Shown in pieces: positions 8,346 to 16,845 of a stretch of DNA of 64,000 bases. Below the pieces are notes generated by a model. The model was not told where the DNA came from, did not search any database, and worked only from the letters and a program-made list of their open reading frames with translations. The position numbers and the translations under genes are program-made. The stretch covers positions 1 to 64,000 of the forward strand of contig JAMLJG010000016.1 of assembly GCA_023953695.1 (NCBI GenBank), in the 5' to 3' direction. The DNA comes from Kiritimatiellia bacterium. GTDB taxonomy: Bacteria; Verrucomicrobiota; Kiritimatiellia; CAIVKH01. Each line of letters opens with the position of its first letter. The first letter of the stretch is position 1.

Positions 8346-9475
8346 AGCGCGAGCGCGTCAAACAGATATTGGTCAAGGAGTTCATCCACATCGTGCGCGA
8401 CCCCAAGATGCTCCGGGTGATCTTCCTCGTGCCAATAATTCAAGCCCTGTTGTTTGGCTACGCGGTAACCACGGACGTGAGGAACGTTGCGACGGCTGTA
8501 CTCGATCTCGACAACAGTCAGGCCAGCCGTGCGCTCATCGCCCGCTTCGAAAGTTCCGGATGCTTCCATATCGTCACTCATTTGGTTGATGAGTCGCAGG
8601 TGCGCGAAGCGCTCGATCGCGGGACCGTCCGCGCTGTGTTGCGCGTGGAGCACGGTTTTGAGAGCGAGGTGACAGCGGGGCGTCCCGCGCCGCTCCAGAT
8701 GTTGCTCGATGGAACGGACTCCAATACCGCGGGCATTGTCCTCGACTATAGCGCGCGGATTGCGGCGGAGCTGTCGCGCGAATGGACGCAGGCACGGCAG
8801 CAGCGACTCAACGGAATCCGCCGCGCTCCGCCCGGCGTGGAGCTGCAGACGCGCGCCTGGTTCAACGAGAATCTGGAGAGCCGAAACTTTTACGTGCCCG
8901 GCGTCATTGCGATTTTGGTGATGCTGACCACCCTCATGCTGACGAGCATGGCCGTGGTGCGCGAAAAGGAAGTCGGCACGATGGAGCAAGTCATGGTCAC
9001 GCCGATAACACCCGCAGAATTCATTTTTGGCAAGAGCCTGCCGTTCGCACTTATCGCGTTCGTGGATGTGTTCCTCATCACCCTGATCGGGGTCTTTTGG
9101 TTCGATGTGCCCATTCGCGGCAATCTGGCGCTGCTCCTTTTCGCAACCTTGCTCTATGTGCTGACCACGCTGGGGATCGGCCTGATGATTTCGACCGTCA
9201 GCCAAACGCAGCAACAGGCGATGATGAGCACCTTTTTCTTCTACCTTCCCGCCGTGCTCCTTTCCGGCTTTATGTTCCCCATCGCGAACATGCCCCGCAT
9301 CATTCAGGCGTTGACCTATCTGAACCCGCTGCGCTATTTCCTGGTCGTCATTCGCGGCATATTTCTTAAGGGGGTGGGGACCGCCGTGCTCTGGCCGCAA
9401 CTGCTTGCCCTCGGGGCGATGGGCATCCTGACCTTCTGGATGGCCTCGCGGCGGTTCGAAAAGACTCTGGCCTAG
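8342..9475 (+). CDS. ABC-2 type permease (YbhR-like), last gene of efflux operon
   Basis: 377 residues with the same topology as its neighbour, to which it is clearly paralogous (shared start KEFIHIVRDP; WFNENLESRNFYVPGVIAIL; KEVGTMEQVMVTPITPAEF). It starts within the stop of the first permease (ATGA). No strong terminator hairpin follows; the aldolase gene downstream has its own promoter at 9513-9541. Confidence 0.9.
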   Translation: MKRERVKQILVKEFIHIVRDPKMLRVIFLVPIIQALLFGYAVTTDVRNVATAVLDLDNSQASRALIARFESSGCFHIVTHLVDESQVREALDRGTVRAVLRVEHGFESEVTAGRPAPLQMLLDGTDSNTAGIVLDYSARIAAELSREWTQARQQRLNGIRRAPPGVELQTRAWFNENLESRNFYVPGVIAILVMLTTLMLTSMAVVREKEVGTMEQVMVTPITPAEFIFGKSLPFALIAFVDVFLITLIGVFWFDVPIRGNLALLLFATLLYVLTTLGIGLMISTVSQTQQQAMMSTFFFYLPAVLLSGFMFPIANMPRIIQALTYLNPLRYFLVVIRGIFLKGVGTAVLWPQLLALGAMGILTFWMASRRFEKTLA

Positions 9476-9512
9476 CCCGAAAATCTATCGAGCGAGGGGG
9501 TGTTACTTGGCC

Positions 9513-9541
9513 TTGACCCGCCCCCCGGCGGCGCATATACC
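9513..9541 (+). promoter_or_regulatory. Sigma-70-like promoter of fba
   Basis: TTGACC (9513-9518), exactly 17 bases, then TATACC (9536-9541). A start near 9548 gives a leader of about 33 bases ending in the strong ribosome site GGAGGA (9567-9572). Confidence 0.65.
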
Positions 9542-9580
9542 AGACCCCAAATTCAACCCCCCAAACGGAGGATTCGAGAT

Positions 9581-10624
9581 ATGTCATTAGTACCGATGCG
9601 TGCGCTTTTGGATCACGCGGCCGAGAACAACTACGGTTTGGCAGCCTTCAACGTCAACAACATGGAGCAGATCCAGGCCATTATGGAAGCGGCCCGTGAG
9701 ACGAACTCTCCGGTGATCATTCAAGCGTCCCGCGGCGCCCGTTCGTACGCGCAAGACAACTACCTGCGCCACCTCATGATCGCCGCTGCCGAGCTCTATC
9801 CCAACATTCCCGTTGCGATGCACCTCGACCACGGCAATAGCCCCGCCACCTGTCAAAGCGCCATCATGAACGGCTTCACCTCCGTGATGATGGACGGCTC
9901 GCTGATGGCCGACGGCAAGACCCCGTCCTCCTACGAATACAACGCCGAAACGACCCGCAAAGTTGTTGAAATGGCGCATATGGTCGGCGTCTCCGTTGAA
10001 GGCGAAATCGGCGTGCTCGGTTCGCTCGAATCCGGCATGGGCGAGAAGGAAGATGGACACGGCGCTGAAGGCGTTCTCGACCACTCCCAGTTGCTCACCA
10101 GCGCGGAAGACGCGGAGCGTTTTGTGAATGACACCGGCGTGGACGCGCTCGCCGTCGCCATCGGCACCAGCCACGGCGCATACAAGTTCACCCGCAAGCC
10201 GGACGGCGCGGTGCTCTCGATGGACACCATCAAGAAGATTCACGCCAAGCTGCCCAACACTCACCTCGTCATGCACGGAAGCTCCTCGGTTGAGCAGTAT
10301 CTGCAGGACATCATCAACAAGTACGGCGGCAAGCTGAAGCCCACCTGGGGCGTCCCGGTGGAGGAGATTCAGCTCGGCATCAAGCACGGCGTTCGCAAGA
10401 TCAATGTGGACACCGACAACCGCCTCGCCGTCACCGGCGCGATTCGCAAGGTGTTTGCGGAAACGCCTGAGAAGTTTGATCCCCGCGACTATCTGAAGCC
10501 CGCCCGCGAAGCGATGAAGAAGGTCTGCACCGACCGCATGATCGCGTTCGGCCAAGCGGGTCACGCGGATAAGATCAAGCAGGTCACCCTGGTGGACATG
10601 GCCAAGCGCTACGCGACGAAGTAG
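9581..10624 (+). CDS. fba: Class II fructose-bisphosphate aldolase
   Basis: 347 residues. The enzyme interconverts fructose-1,6-bisphosphate with glyceraldehyde-3-phosphate and dihydroxyacetone phosphate in glycolysis, gluconeogenesis and the Calvin cycle. Zinc-site motifs are visible: [19 protein letters not shown] and [13 protein letters not shown], with the phosphate-binding [11 protein letters not shown] and [15 protein letters not shown]. The length and the insert [18 protein letters not shown] match the long subtype first described from Calvin-cycle operons; no other Calvin-cycle gene is nearby. ATG 9581 follows GGAGGA at ideal spacing. The gene is monocistronic, between its own promoter and terminator. 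Confidence 0.95.
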   Translation: MSLVPMRALLDHAAENNYGLAAFNVNNMEQIQAIMEAARETNSPVIIQASRGARSYAQDNYLRHLMIAAAELYPNIPVAMHLDHGNSPATCQSAIMNGFTSVMMDGSLMADGKTPSSYEYNAETTRKVVEMAHMVGVSVEGEIGVLGSLESGMGEKEDGHGAEGVLDHSQLLTSAEDAERFVNDTGVDALAVAIGTSHGAYKFTRKPDGAVLSMDTIKKIHAKLPNTHLVMHGSSSVEQYLQDIINKYGGKLKPTWGVPVEEIQLGIKHGVRKINVDTDNRLAVTGAIRKVFAETPEKFDPRDYLKPAREAMKKVCTDRMIAFGQAGHADKIKQVTLVDMAKRYATK

Positions 10625-10647
10625 TCGGCCGCTCTGCTACCCTTGTG

Positions 10648-10685
10648 CGCGCCTGCCGGATTATCCCGGCGGGCGCGTTCTTTTT
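10648..10685 (+). terminator. Rho-independent terminator after fba
   Basis: Stem CGCGCCTGCCGG / CCGGCGGGCGCG (12 pairs with one G-U) around a six-base loop, followed by TTCTTTTT. Confidence 0.85.
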
Positions 10686-10747
10686 CCACTCCTCGCGCAA
10701 TCGCTTGTAGATTGGAAATTGCCGCTGCACGTTCTACACTGATCCCC

Positions 10748-11119
10748 ATGAGCGCCTCGCCCGAGATTGTGTGTCCGGCCTGCGGTCGGGATGCGTTGCT
10801 GCTGCGGCAGCCGCGCTATGACGGTTTTACCAAAGTAGGCGAGACCCTGAGCTGCGCCTCGTGCGGACACGTCTTCGAATCCGAGGCGGACGTGCAGTTT
10901 GTGTCGCGCAAGAAGGTGGAAGTTTTCACGACCGCCGATCGCTCGAAAGACGTGAAAGTGTTCGGCGAGGGGGAGAACCGCCGCCTCTGTCGCTATTGCG
11001 CGCACTATGTGGTCAATCCGTTCATGCAGTGGTGTGCACTGCACAAGAAGGAAGTGCAGGCCACGGATACCTGCTCGCAGTTCACCCCGAAACCGCCGGA
11101 AAAGAAGGCGATTCTCTAG
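10748..11119 (+). CDS. Small zinc-ribbon protein of unknown function
   Basis: 123 residues from ATG 10748. The N-terminus has a clear zinc ribbon (CPACG at about 9-13, CASCG at about 36-40). A second cysteine cluster, CRYCAHYVVNPFMQWCALHK, follows near residues 83-102, with a last Cys in DTCSQF. There is no signal peptide or membrane segment. The second cluster resembles short C-x2-C...C-x2-H metal knuckles. No function can be given. It stands alone, 28 bases before the membrane protein gene. Confidence 0.7.
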   Translation: MSASPEIVCPACGRDALLLRQPRYDGFTKVGETLSCASCGHVFESEADVQFVSRKKVEVFTTADRSKDVKVFGEGENRRLCRYCAHYVVNPFMQWCALHKKEVQATDTCSQFTPKPPEKKAIL

Positions 11120-11147
11120 CGTTGAGCGGGGAGCGCATGGTCGCGCG

Positions 11148-12656
11148 ATGATCAGCAGATGGGTCAATTCGATTCGGGGCTACGGCACGGGCTATGCGTG
11201 GGCCAATCAATTGGGTCTCCGCGCGCTGGGCGTCGTCTACTTCATCGCGTTCACCTCCTACCTCGTTCAGGCCGATGGGCTGATCGGCGTGAACGGCGTG
11301 CTGCCCTTCGCCGAATGGCTCGCCGCCATTCGGCCCCGTGTGGAGATTCTCGGTTTTCACCACATGCCGACCCTGCTGTGGCTGTGGCCAAACGATGCGG
11401 GACTCCACACAGCACTGTGGATCGGCATTGTTTGTTCGGTGCTGTTGGTTCTCGGATTCGCACCGCTCTTTTCCACGAGCGCGCTGTGGGCGCTCTATTT
11501 GTCCGTCACACTTGTGGGGCGGACGTTTTTCAGCTTTCAGTGGGATAGCCTCCTGACCGAAGCCGGACTGTTGGCCATTCTGGCCTCGCCGTGGCGATGG
11601 CGCATGCGTTGGCGCGCGCCCGACGCGCCGTCGCGTGTCGCCGTGTTTCTGTTTCACTTTCTGGCGTTCAAGCTGATGTTTCTTTCCGGCTGGGCCAAGC
11701 TGGCGAGCGGCGATCCCACGTGGCGGGACCTCACTGCGTTGACCTATCACTATTGGACACAGCCGCTCCCGCTCTCGAGCGCGTGGTATGCCCATTTGCT
11801 TCCGCTCTGGTTTCAGAAGCTCTCCTGCCTGTTAATGTTGGTGGTCGAGCTGGTTTTTCCGTTCCTGATCGCGTTGGGCGCGCGCTTGAGGACGGTGGCA
11901 GCCGTGGGCTTCATTGCGCTGATGGCGCTGATCGCCGCGACGGGCAATTTTGCGTTCTTCAACCTATTGACGGCGACGCTGTGCTTCTGGCTGATTCGCG
12001 ACACAGCATGGGCTTCGTTCTTCTCGTTCTGCGGCTTTCGTCGCCTTGCGCGTCTGAGCGAAGCCGGGGCGCCTGTGCGCGCGCCGGTTCGATTTTCACG
12101 CGCGTGGGTCTGGGCGCCGGGTTTGGCGATTGCGATGCTTTCGCTCGTGTATACCCTTCGTTTTCCCATTCCGTGGCCGCGCTTCGTGGAGCGCGCCGTG
12201 GTGGCGGTGGCGCCGTTTCGCAGCGTGAATGGCTATGGCTTGTTCGCGACGATGACCAAGACGCGCCCCGAGATCATCATCGAGGGATCGTGGGACGGCC
12301 AGAAATGGTTTCCCTACGAATTTCGATGGAAGCCCGGCGATCCCCTCGCGCGCCCGCGCTGGGTTGCGCCCCACCAGCCTCGTCTCGATTGGCAAATGTG
12401 GTTCGCCGCGTTGGGAACCAAGGAGAGCAACCCGTGGGTACTCAATTTAATGGTCCGCTTGCTGCAAAACGAACCGACCGTGCTTGAGCTTCTCCTCTAC
12501 AACCCGTTCGAACAGCGCCCACCCGTTCACATCCGCGCGGTGCGCTACGAATATCGGTTCTCCACCCCCGCCGAGCGCGAGGCGACCGGCGCTTGGTGGG
12601 TGGGGACGGTCAAAGACTTGTATTGTCCGCCTTTTCAGCTACATGCTACGCCATGA
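11148..12656 (+). CDS. Lipase maturation factor (LMF1)-like membrane protein
   Basis: About 502 residues with about eight membrane segments. Family words are LGLRALGVVYFIAFTSY, FFSFQWDSLLTEAGLLA, HFLAFKLMFLSGWAKL and, near the C-terminus, PRLDWQMWFAALG, NPF and RAVRYEYRFSTPAERE. These match bacterial LMF1 homologues; in animals LMF1 helps lipases fold in the endoplasmic reticulum, while the bacterial role is not established. The start at ATG 11148 is only weakly supported (GGGGAG 13 bases away). It overlaps the acetolactate decarboxylase gene by ATGA, so the two are probably translated together. Confidence 0.82.
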   Translation: MISRWVNSIRGYGTGYAWANQLGLRALGVVYFIAFTSYLVQADGLIGVNGVLPFAEWLAAIRPRVEILGFHHMPTLLWLWPNDAGLHTALWIGIVCSVLLVLGFAPLFSTSALWALYLSVTLVGRTFFSFQWDSLLTEAGLLAILASPWRWRMRWRAPDAPSRVAVFLFHFLAFKLMFLSGWAKLASGDPTWRDLTALTYHYWTQPLPLSSAWYAHLLPLWFQKLSCLLMLVVELVFPFLIALGARLRTVAAVGFIALMALIAATGNFAFFNLLTATLCFWLIRDTAWASFFSFCGFRRLARLSEAGAPVRAPVRFSRAWVWAPGLAIAMLSLVYTLRFPIPWPRFVERAVVAVAPFRSVNGYGLFATMTKTRPEIIIEGSWDGQKWFPYEFRWKPGDPLARPRWVAPHQPRLDWQMWFAALGTKESNPWVLNLMVRLLQNEPTVLELLLYNPFEQRPPVHIRAVRYEYRFSTPAEREATGAWWVGTVKDLYCPPFQLHATP

Positions 12657-13438
12657 ACTTTGCGTTGCCGATTCGTACATTTGCGCTCTATCCACTCGTT
12701 CTCGCAGGCCTCGCGCTCGCGATTGGGTGCGGCCGCACCATCAGCCCCCGCGCGCAGTGGGGCGAAGTGGTGACACAGATTTCGACATATCCCGCGCTCA
12801 GCGATGGGCATTATCAGGGGCAGATTGCCGTCTCGAACCTTGTGGCCTTCGGCGATCACGGACTGGGCACATTTGATGGGTTGGACGGCGAAATGGTGTT
12901 GCACGAGGGGACGGTGTATCGCGTGGGCGTGGACGGCCGCGCGGTTGCGGCTCCGCTGGATGCCCTGGTGCCCTTCGCGCAGGTGACCTGGTTCACACCG
13001 GACGCGATGTATGACGTGATGGCGATTGATCAGAAACTGTTTCGCACCACGATGGCGTGGAAGCAGCCGGATATCGGGCACGTGCAGGCGATTCGGGTGA
13101 GCGGGATTTTCTCGGAAGTTCGCGTGCGTTCGGTGCCGCGCCAATCGGAGCCGTATCCGTCGCTCGATTCTGTCGTGGCCGACCAGCAGGTGGAACACAC
13201 GCTGCGAAATGTGCGGGGAACCCTGATCGGCTTCTTTACCCCGACTGCAGTCGGCTCTGTTGCACCCGGCGGGTATCATTTGCACTTTCTGACAAACGAC
13301 CGGAGCGCCGGTGGCCACGTATTGGATTTCAAACTCACAGCGGGTCGGATCGAGGTGGATGATTCGCCGGAGCTGCGGACACTGCTGCCGACTCTCCCGC
13401 CGCCGAGCGATGGGCCGCCCGTTGGCAAGCCGCGCTGA
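12653..13438 (+). CDS. alsD: Exported alpha-acetolactate decarboxylase
   Basis: About 261 residues. The enzyme decarboxylates (S)-2-acetolactate to (R)-acetoin. The family motifs are clear: LGTFDGLDGEMVLHEGTVYR, GTLIGFFTP and GYHLHFLTNDRSAGGHVLDF, whose His residues (HxH and GGHVLD) are zinc ligands. Unlike most homologues there is an N-terminal export signal (residues about 5-27) ending in LALAIGC, which fits a lipobox. The protein would then be a lipoprotein or periplasmic. No acetolactate synthase is adjacent; the coupled upstream gene is the LMF1-like protein. ALDC is also secreted in Brevibacillus, so export has a precedent. Confidence 0.9.
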   Translation: MNFALPIRTFALYPLVLAGLALAIGCGRTISPRAQWGEVVTQISTYPALSDGHYQGQIAVSNLVAFGDHGLGTFDGLDGEMVLHEGTVYRVGVDGRAVAAPLDALVPFAQVTWFTPDAMYDVMAIDQKLFRTTMAWKQPDIGHVQAIRVSGIFSEVRVRSVPRQSEPYPSLDSVVADQQVEHTLRNVRGTLIGFFTPTAVGSVAPGGYHLHFLTNDRSAGGHVLDFKLTAGRIEVDDSPELRTLLPTLPPPSDGPPVGKPR

Positions 13439-13441
13439 GGG

Positions 13442-15007
13442 CTATCCGACGAGCGTCTCGCCCATGGCGATTGTGACGAGGTCGGACATGTCGCGATAGG
13501 AAAACGGCTTCTGCAGCAGGAATACTTTTCGCGTCTGCAAAATGCGCTTGAGGTCGGCGTGATCGGCGCTGAAACCGCTGATGAGGATCACGGGGACAAG
13601 GCGGGTATTCTGATTGCGCAACCACGTGACGAGCTCGACGCCGTCGAGGTCGGGCATACTGAAGTCGTAGATCAAGAGGTCGGGCGCTTTCGACGCGTCG
13701 CGAAGCATTTCTTGCAGGGATTCGCCGCTGGATGCCTCGCAGACGGTGTGTCCCTCGGCGGTTAAGACGCGCCGGCACATTTCGCGCACGTTCGAATCGT
13801 CGTCGGCCACCCAGATCGTGCTGGGCGCGAGGCGGCGTCGGATTTTCTTTTCCGCGTGCGTGAGGGGTTCGGAAACAGTTGGAAATGCGATGCGCGAAGT
13901 GGGGTCGGCGGAAAGGCGGCCTTTCCCTTCCCGCACTTCCACCGCGATGTGTTCGATCCCGCCATCCATGGAATTGCGGGTGGCGACGTGGAGCGCCACA
14001 TTGTCCGGCGCTCCATCGAGCGCGTGGCGCAGGAGATTCCCCAGAACCGTGTGGAGCGTGCCCGCCGCGGCAAATACGAAGTCGTGTTCCGCGCGGAGAT
14101 CGAGGGAGATCGCCGATGCGCGGTCCGTTTCGGCTTGGAGAAGCGCCACTACTTTGTTCAGGCACTCGTGGAGCGAGCAGGAGGACTCCTCCTCGTGGAG
14201 CGCGCCGGAAACCGTGAGGATTTCCTCGGTCAGACGCCGCCCCTTTTGGGCGGCTTCGGAAATGCGGTTGAGCGCCGTGGCCGCTTCTTCCGGGAGGTCC
14301 GTTTTGGCGAGGACGAGAGAAGAATAGCCGAGGATGATCGAGAGCAAATTGCTGAATTGATGAGCCGCGCCTTCCGCGAGCGCGCCGAGGCCGGCCAGGT
14401 GCTGGGCGGCATCATCGCGAGGCCCGCGCAGGGCGAGTTGAAGTTGGGCCTCCAGCGCGGCGCTGAGCGCATCGCGCAGGCGGCGTTGCTGGGCGATGTA
14501 GGTTGCGAGTGTTTCGCCGGAGCGGAGCGGGACTGTCTGAGCCGCCGCATCCACGAGTGTGCGTTGGATTCCCGTGGTGAACGCCAGCTCCTTCAGCTCG
14601 GTGTCGGAGAACGGTTGCTCGCGGAACTTGCCCGAGCGGAGGAGGTGAAGCTGGTAGCCGCGCACCTTGATCGGGAGAACGAGTTCGACAAGGCCGTAGA
14701 CACCGCGGTGGAGTTGATCTTCGCCGCTGGATTGGAGTTCGCTGAAGAGCTTCACTTCCGATGCGAGAAACGCGGCGCGCGTTTCGGGCGCCTTGAGAAT
14801 GACCTCGTGGAGGAGGCGATCCGTCTCTTCAAAAAGGCCGCGCTCGCTCCATGCATCGCTCACCTGGAGTAGCTGACGAGCCGTTTGCAGGTCGAGTTGC
14901 TTGAGGAGCGGCGGCGCATTGGGCCGCAGAGCCGTATCGGGCAGTTGCAGAGATCGAATCAGCGTGCGGAGTTGCTGCTGCAGATCGTTGGCGTGTAGCG
15001 TATTCAT
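13442..15007 (-). CDS. Histidine-kinase-like protein with C-terminal receiver, catalytic domain degenerate
   Basis: About 521 residues from ATG 15007. A helical N-terminal region (1-180) is followed by an H-box region EGAAHQFSNLLSIILGYSS (about 225-245) that resembles HisKA phosphoacceptor domains. In the ATPase part the N-box reads GNLLRHALDGAP, so the second Asn is His, and no G1/G2 glycine boxes are seen before the linker. A normal CheY-like receiver ends the protein: ADDDSNVREM, phosphoacceptor Asp in YDFSMPDLDG, ISGF, and the conserved Lys in LLQKPF. It may act as a phosphotransfer scaffold rather than as an autokinase. It converges with alsD, three bases apart. Confidence 0.75.
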   Translation of the reverse strand: MNTLHANDLQQQLRTLIRSLQLPDTALRPNAPPLLKQLDLQTARQLLQVSDAWSERGLFEETDRLLHEVILKAPETRAAFLASEVKLFSELQSSGEDQLHRGVYGLVELVLPIKVRGYQLHLLRSGKFREQPFSDTELKELAFTTGIQRTLVDAAAQTVPLRSGETLATYIAQQRRLRDALSAALEAQLQLALRGPRDDAAQHLAGLGALAEGAAHQFSNLLSIILGYSSLVLAKTDLPEEAATALNRISEAAQKGRRLTEEILTVSGALHEEESSCSLHECLNKVVALLQAETDRASAISLDLRAEHDFVFAAAGTLHTVLGNLLRHALDGAPDNVALHVATRNSMDGGIEHIAVEVREGKGRLSADPTSRIAFPTVSEPLTHAEKKIRRRLAPSTIWVADDDSNVREMCRRVLTAEGHTVCEASSGESLQEMLRDASKAPDLLIYDFSMPDLDGVELVTWLRNQNTRLVPVILISGFSADHADLKRILQTRKVFLLQKPFSYRDMSDLVTIAMGETLVG

Positions 15008-15075
15008 TCCCGATTGTTTCCCCGGTGCCCGTCGTCGCGACAACTTGAGAAAATACCCGAATTTGCGCGCGGCGT

Positions 15076-15843
15076 TTACGGAGCATTCGTTGAAGCGCGC
15101 TGCATCATTTCCGCAATGCGCCTTTTCACAACAAATTCAACGTAGCGTTGGCGATAGTCCGCCTCGGTCCGGACGCGGTTCTGTCGGTCCAGCGACTCGA
15201 TGGGCAGCTCGCGCACATCGTCCTCAGCGACCGCGAGCGTGACCTCTCCGTTTGTAAGCCCTTTGAATACGCCGCGCACAATGATGCCATTGGTCAGGCG
15301 CAATTCGATTGCCTCGCCCGCTTCGTACATGGGGGCGCGGCGGTCGAGTTCCTCAGTCGCTTTCTCCAGTTGCTCCGCCTCAATCGCGGTCCAGTCAATG
15401 GCCGGGGGTTCCGGCTCAGGCTCCGGCTCTGCCGCGGGCGCTTCTGCAGATGCGGCGGCCACCGCATCCGTGGTGGTTGGCGCGGTGGCAGAGGCCTCGG
15501 GCGATGCGGGAGCGGGGGTGTCCGGTGCGCTCGGCGCGGGTGTTTCAGCCGTGGGCGCGGGCGCCTGCTGCGAGGGGGAGGGTGGGGGGAGCGTGTCGGA
15601 AGAAGAGTTCAGAACTCGCAACGCGATTGTTGCGCCCGCGCCGATAACGGCCAATACGAGGGCAAAAATGATCGGCGGCGAGAGTTTTCTGCGGTTCTCC
15701 TCTCCGCTCCGGCGGCCTGTTCGCGTGTCATATCCGCACTCGATGCAAATGACGGCGCTGGGCGGCATATCGGCGCCGCACGAGGGGCAGGCATTAGTCG
15801 GTTCCGGCTCATCGTCCCGTTTCAACTGAAGCTTAAGACTCAT
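15076..15843 (-). CDS. Zinc-ribbon, single-TM protein with Pro/Ala/Glu-rich linker
   Basis: About 255 residues from ATG 15843. An N-terminal zinc ribbon, CPSCGADMPPSAVICIECG, is followed by YDTRTGRR, a membrane helix (about 57-77), a long low-complexity Pro-Ala-Thr-Glu stretch (about 85-165) and a small C-terminal domain with LRLTNGIIVRGVFKGLTNGEVTLAV, an SH3-like turn seen in several PVC proteins. The ribbon closely resembles that of the truncated gene at 62616, so this is a local paralogous family. Function unknown. It lies 68 bases upstream of the kinase-like gene on the same strand. Confidence 0.72.
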   Translation of the reverse strand: MSLKLQLKRDDEPEPTNACPSCGADMPPSAVICIECGYDTRTGRRSGEENRRKLSPPIIFALVLAVIGAGATIALRVLNSSSDTLPPPSPSQQAPAPTAETPAPSAPDTPAPASPEASATAPTTTDAVAAASAEAPAAEPEPEPEPPAIDWTAIEAEQLEKATEELDRRAPMYEAGEAIELRLTNGIIVRGVFKGLTNGEVTLAVAEDDVRELPIESLDRQNRVRTEADYRQRYVEFVVKRRIAEMMQRASTNAP

Positions 15844-16065
15844 GGAAAATCCCAACTGGTTGTTCGGGCGGCATGGTAGTCCCAGCGCGGCATCGCCACA
15901 AGCCTTGAGTCGCGACGGGTTGAAAGTGTGTTATGGTTGGCCTGGCTGAGGCTTCGCTGCTGGCGAGCACTGCGACTTTTCTGTGGACATTGCTTCACTT
16001 GGGGAATTGAACGAGGCGCGGCCCTGCGCGGCGCACGGTGAGTAGCGATAGAAAGGGCGATTGGC

Positions 16066-16626
16066 ATGGGAGAACTTCCTCTGACCATTTGGACGGTGGG
16101 ACATTCGACGCGGACGCTGGCTGAGTTTCTGGAGATACTGGCGGCCCACGGCATCGAGGCCATCGCCGATGTCCGCCGTTTTCCCGGTTCGCGAAAGTAT
16201 CCGCATTTCAATCGCGATGCATTGGAAGTGACGCTGCCTGCTGCGGGCATCGCCTATGTCCCGATGTCTGAGTTGGGCGGACGGCGACACCCGCGCCCGG
16301 ACTCGCACAACACCGTTTGGCGCAATGAATCGTTTCGTGGCTACGCCGATTTCATGGAAACCGACGCCTTTCGAGCGGCCATCGCAACCCTGCGCGAACT
16401 CGCCCATCGCCAGCGGGTCGCGGTGATGTGTTCAGAAGCCGTTTGGTGGCGCTGTCATCGCTCCATGATTGCGGACTATCTGAAAGCCTCAGGAGCGCGC
16501 GTTCTCCACATCATGGACCGTCATGCCTGCGAAGAGCATCCCTATACATCGGCCGCGCTTGTCGAGAACGGCCGTCTGCTATACACGGCGGGCGAATCCG
16601 ATCCTCCGCGAGGGCCCCGCCATTAG
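16066..16626 (+). CDS. DUF488 family protein
   Basis: 186 residues. TVGHSTRTLAEFLEIL, IADVRRFPGSRKYPHF and VMCSEAVWWRCHRSMIADYL are hallmarks of DUF488, including the conserved Cys and CHR motif near residue 140. The family has no agreed biochemical role. AAAGGG lies about 12 bases before the ATG. It is flanked by about 220 non-coding bases on each side, in which I see no other gene. Confidence 0.88.
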   Translation: MGELPLTIWTVGHSTRTLAEFLEILAAHGIEAIADVRRFPGSRKYPHFNRDALEVTLPAAGIAYVPMSELGGRRHPRPDSHNTVWRNESFRGYADFMETDAFRAAIATLRELAHRQRVAVMCSEAVWWRCHRSMIADYLKASGARVLHIMDRHACEEHPYTSAALVENGRLLYTAGESDPPRGPRH

Positions 16627-16845
16627 CCTCGTTTCGGCTGCGGTGGGAGTGGCTGCGCCGTCAATGCCTCACAAGTTGACGCGGCAACGCTCATCGCCGG
16701 GATGGCGAGCGCGTTGACATCGCGCGTTTTGTTGCTGTGCGACCGCGCAAATGGATGCAGGTAGCACTTGCTGAACCCCTATAATTTTGGTTTGCTCTAC
16801 GGGCTATTTTTGTGCCCTGAACTGGATGTTTTTTGAGGTCGTATT

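Noticed and set aside
6936..9400. Long minus-strand frames of about 400 codons opposite the ABC permeases
   Set aside because: His/Arg/Asp-rich artefacts antisense to clear permease genes.
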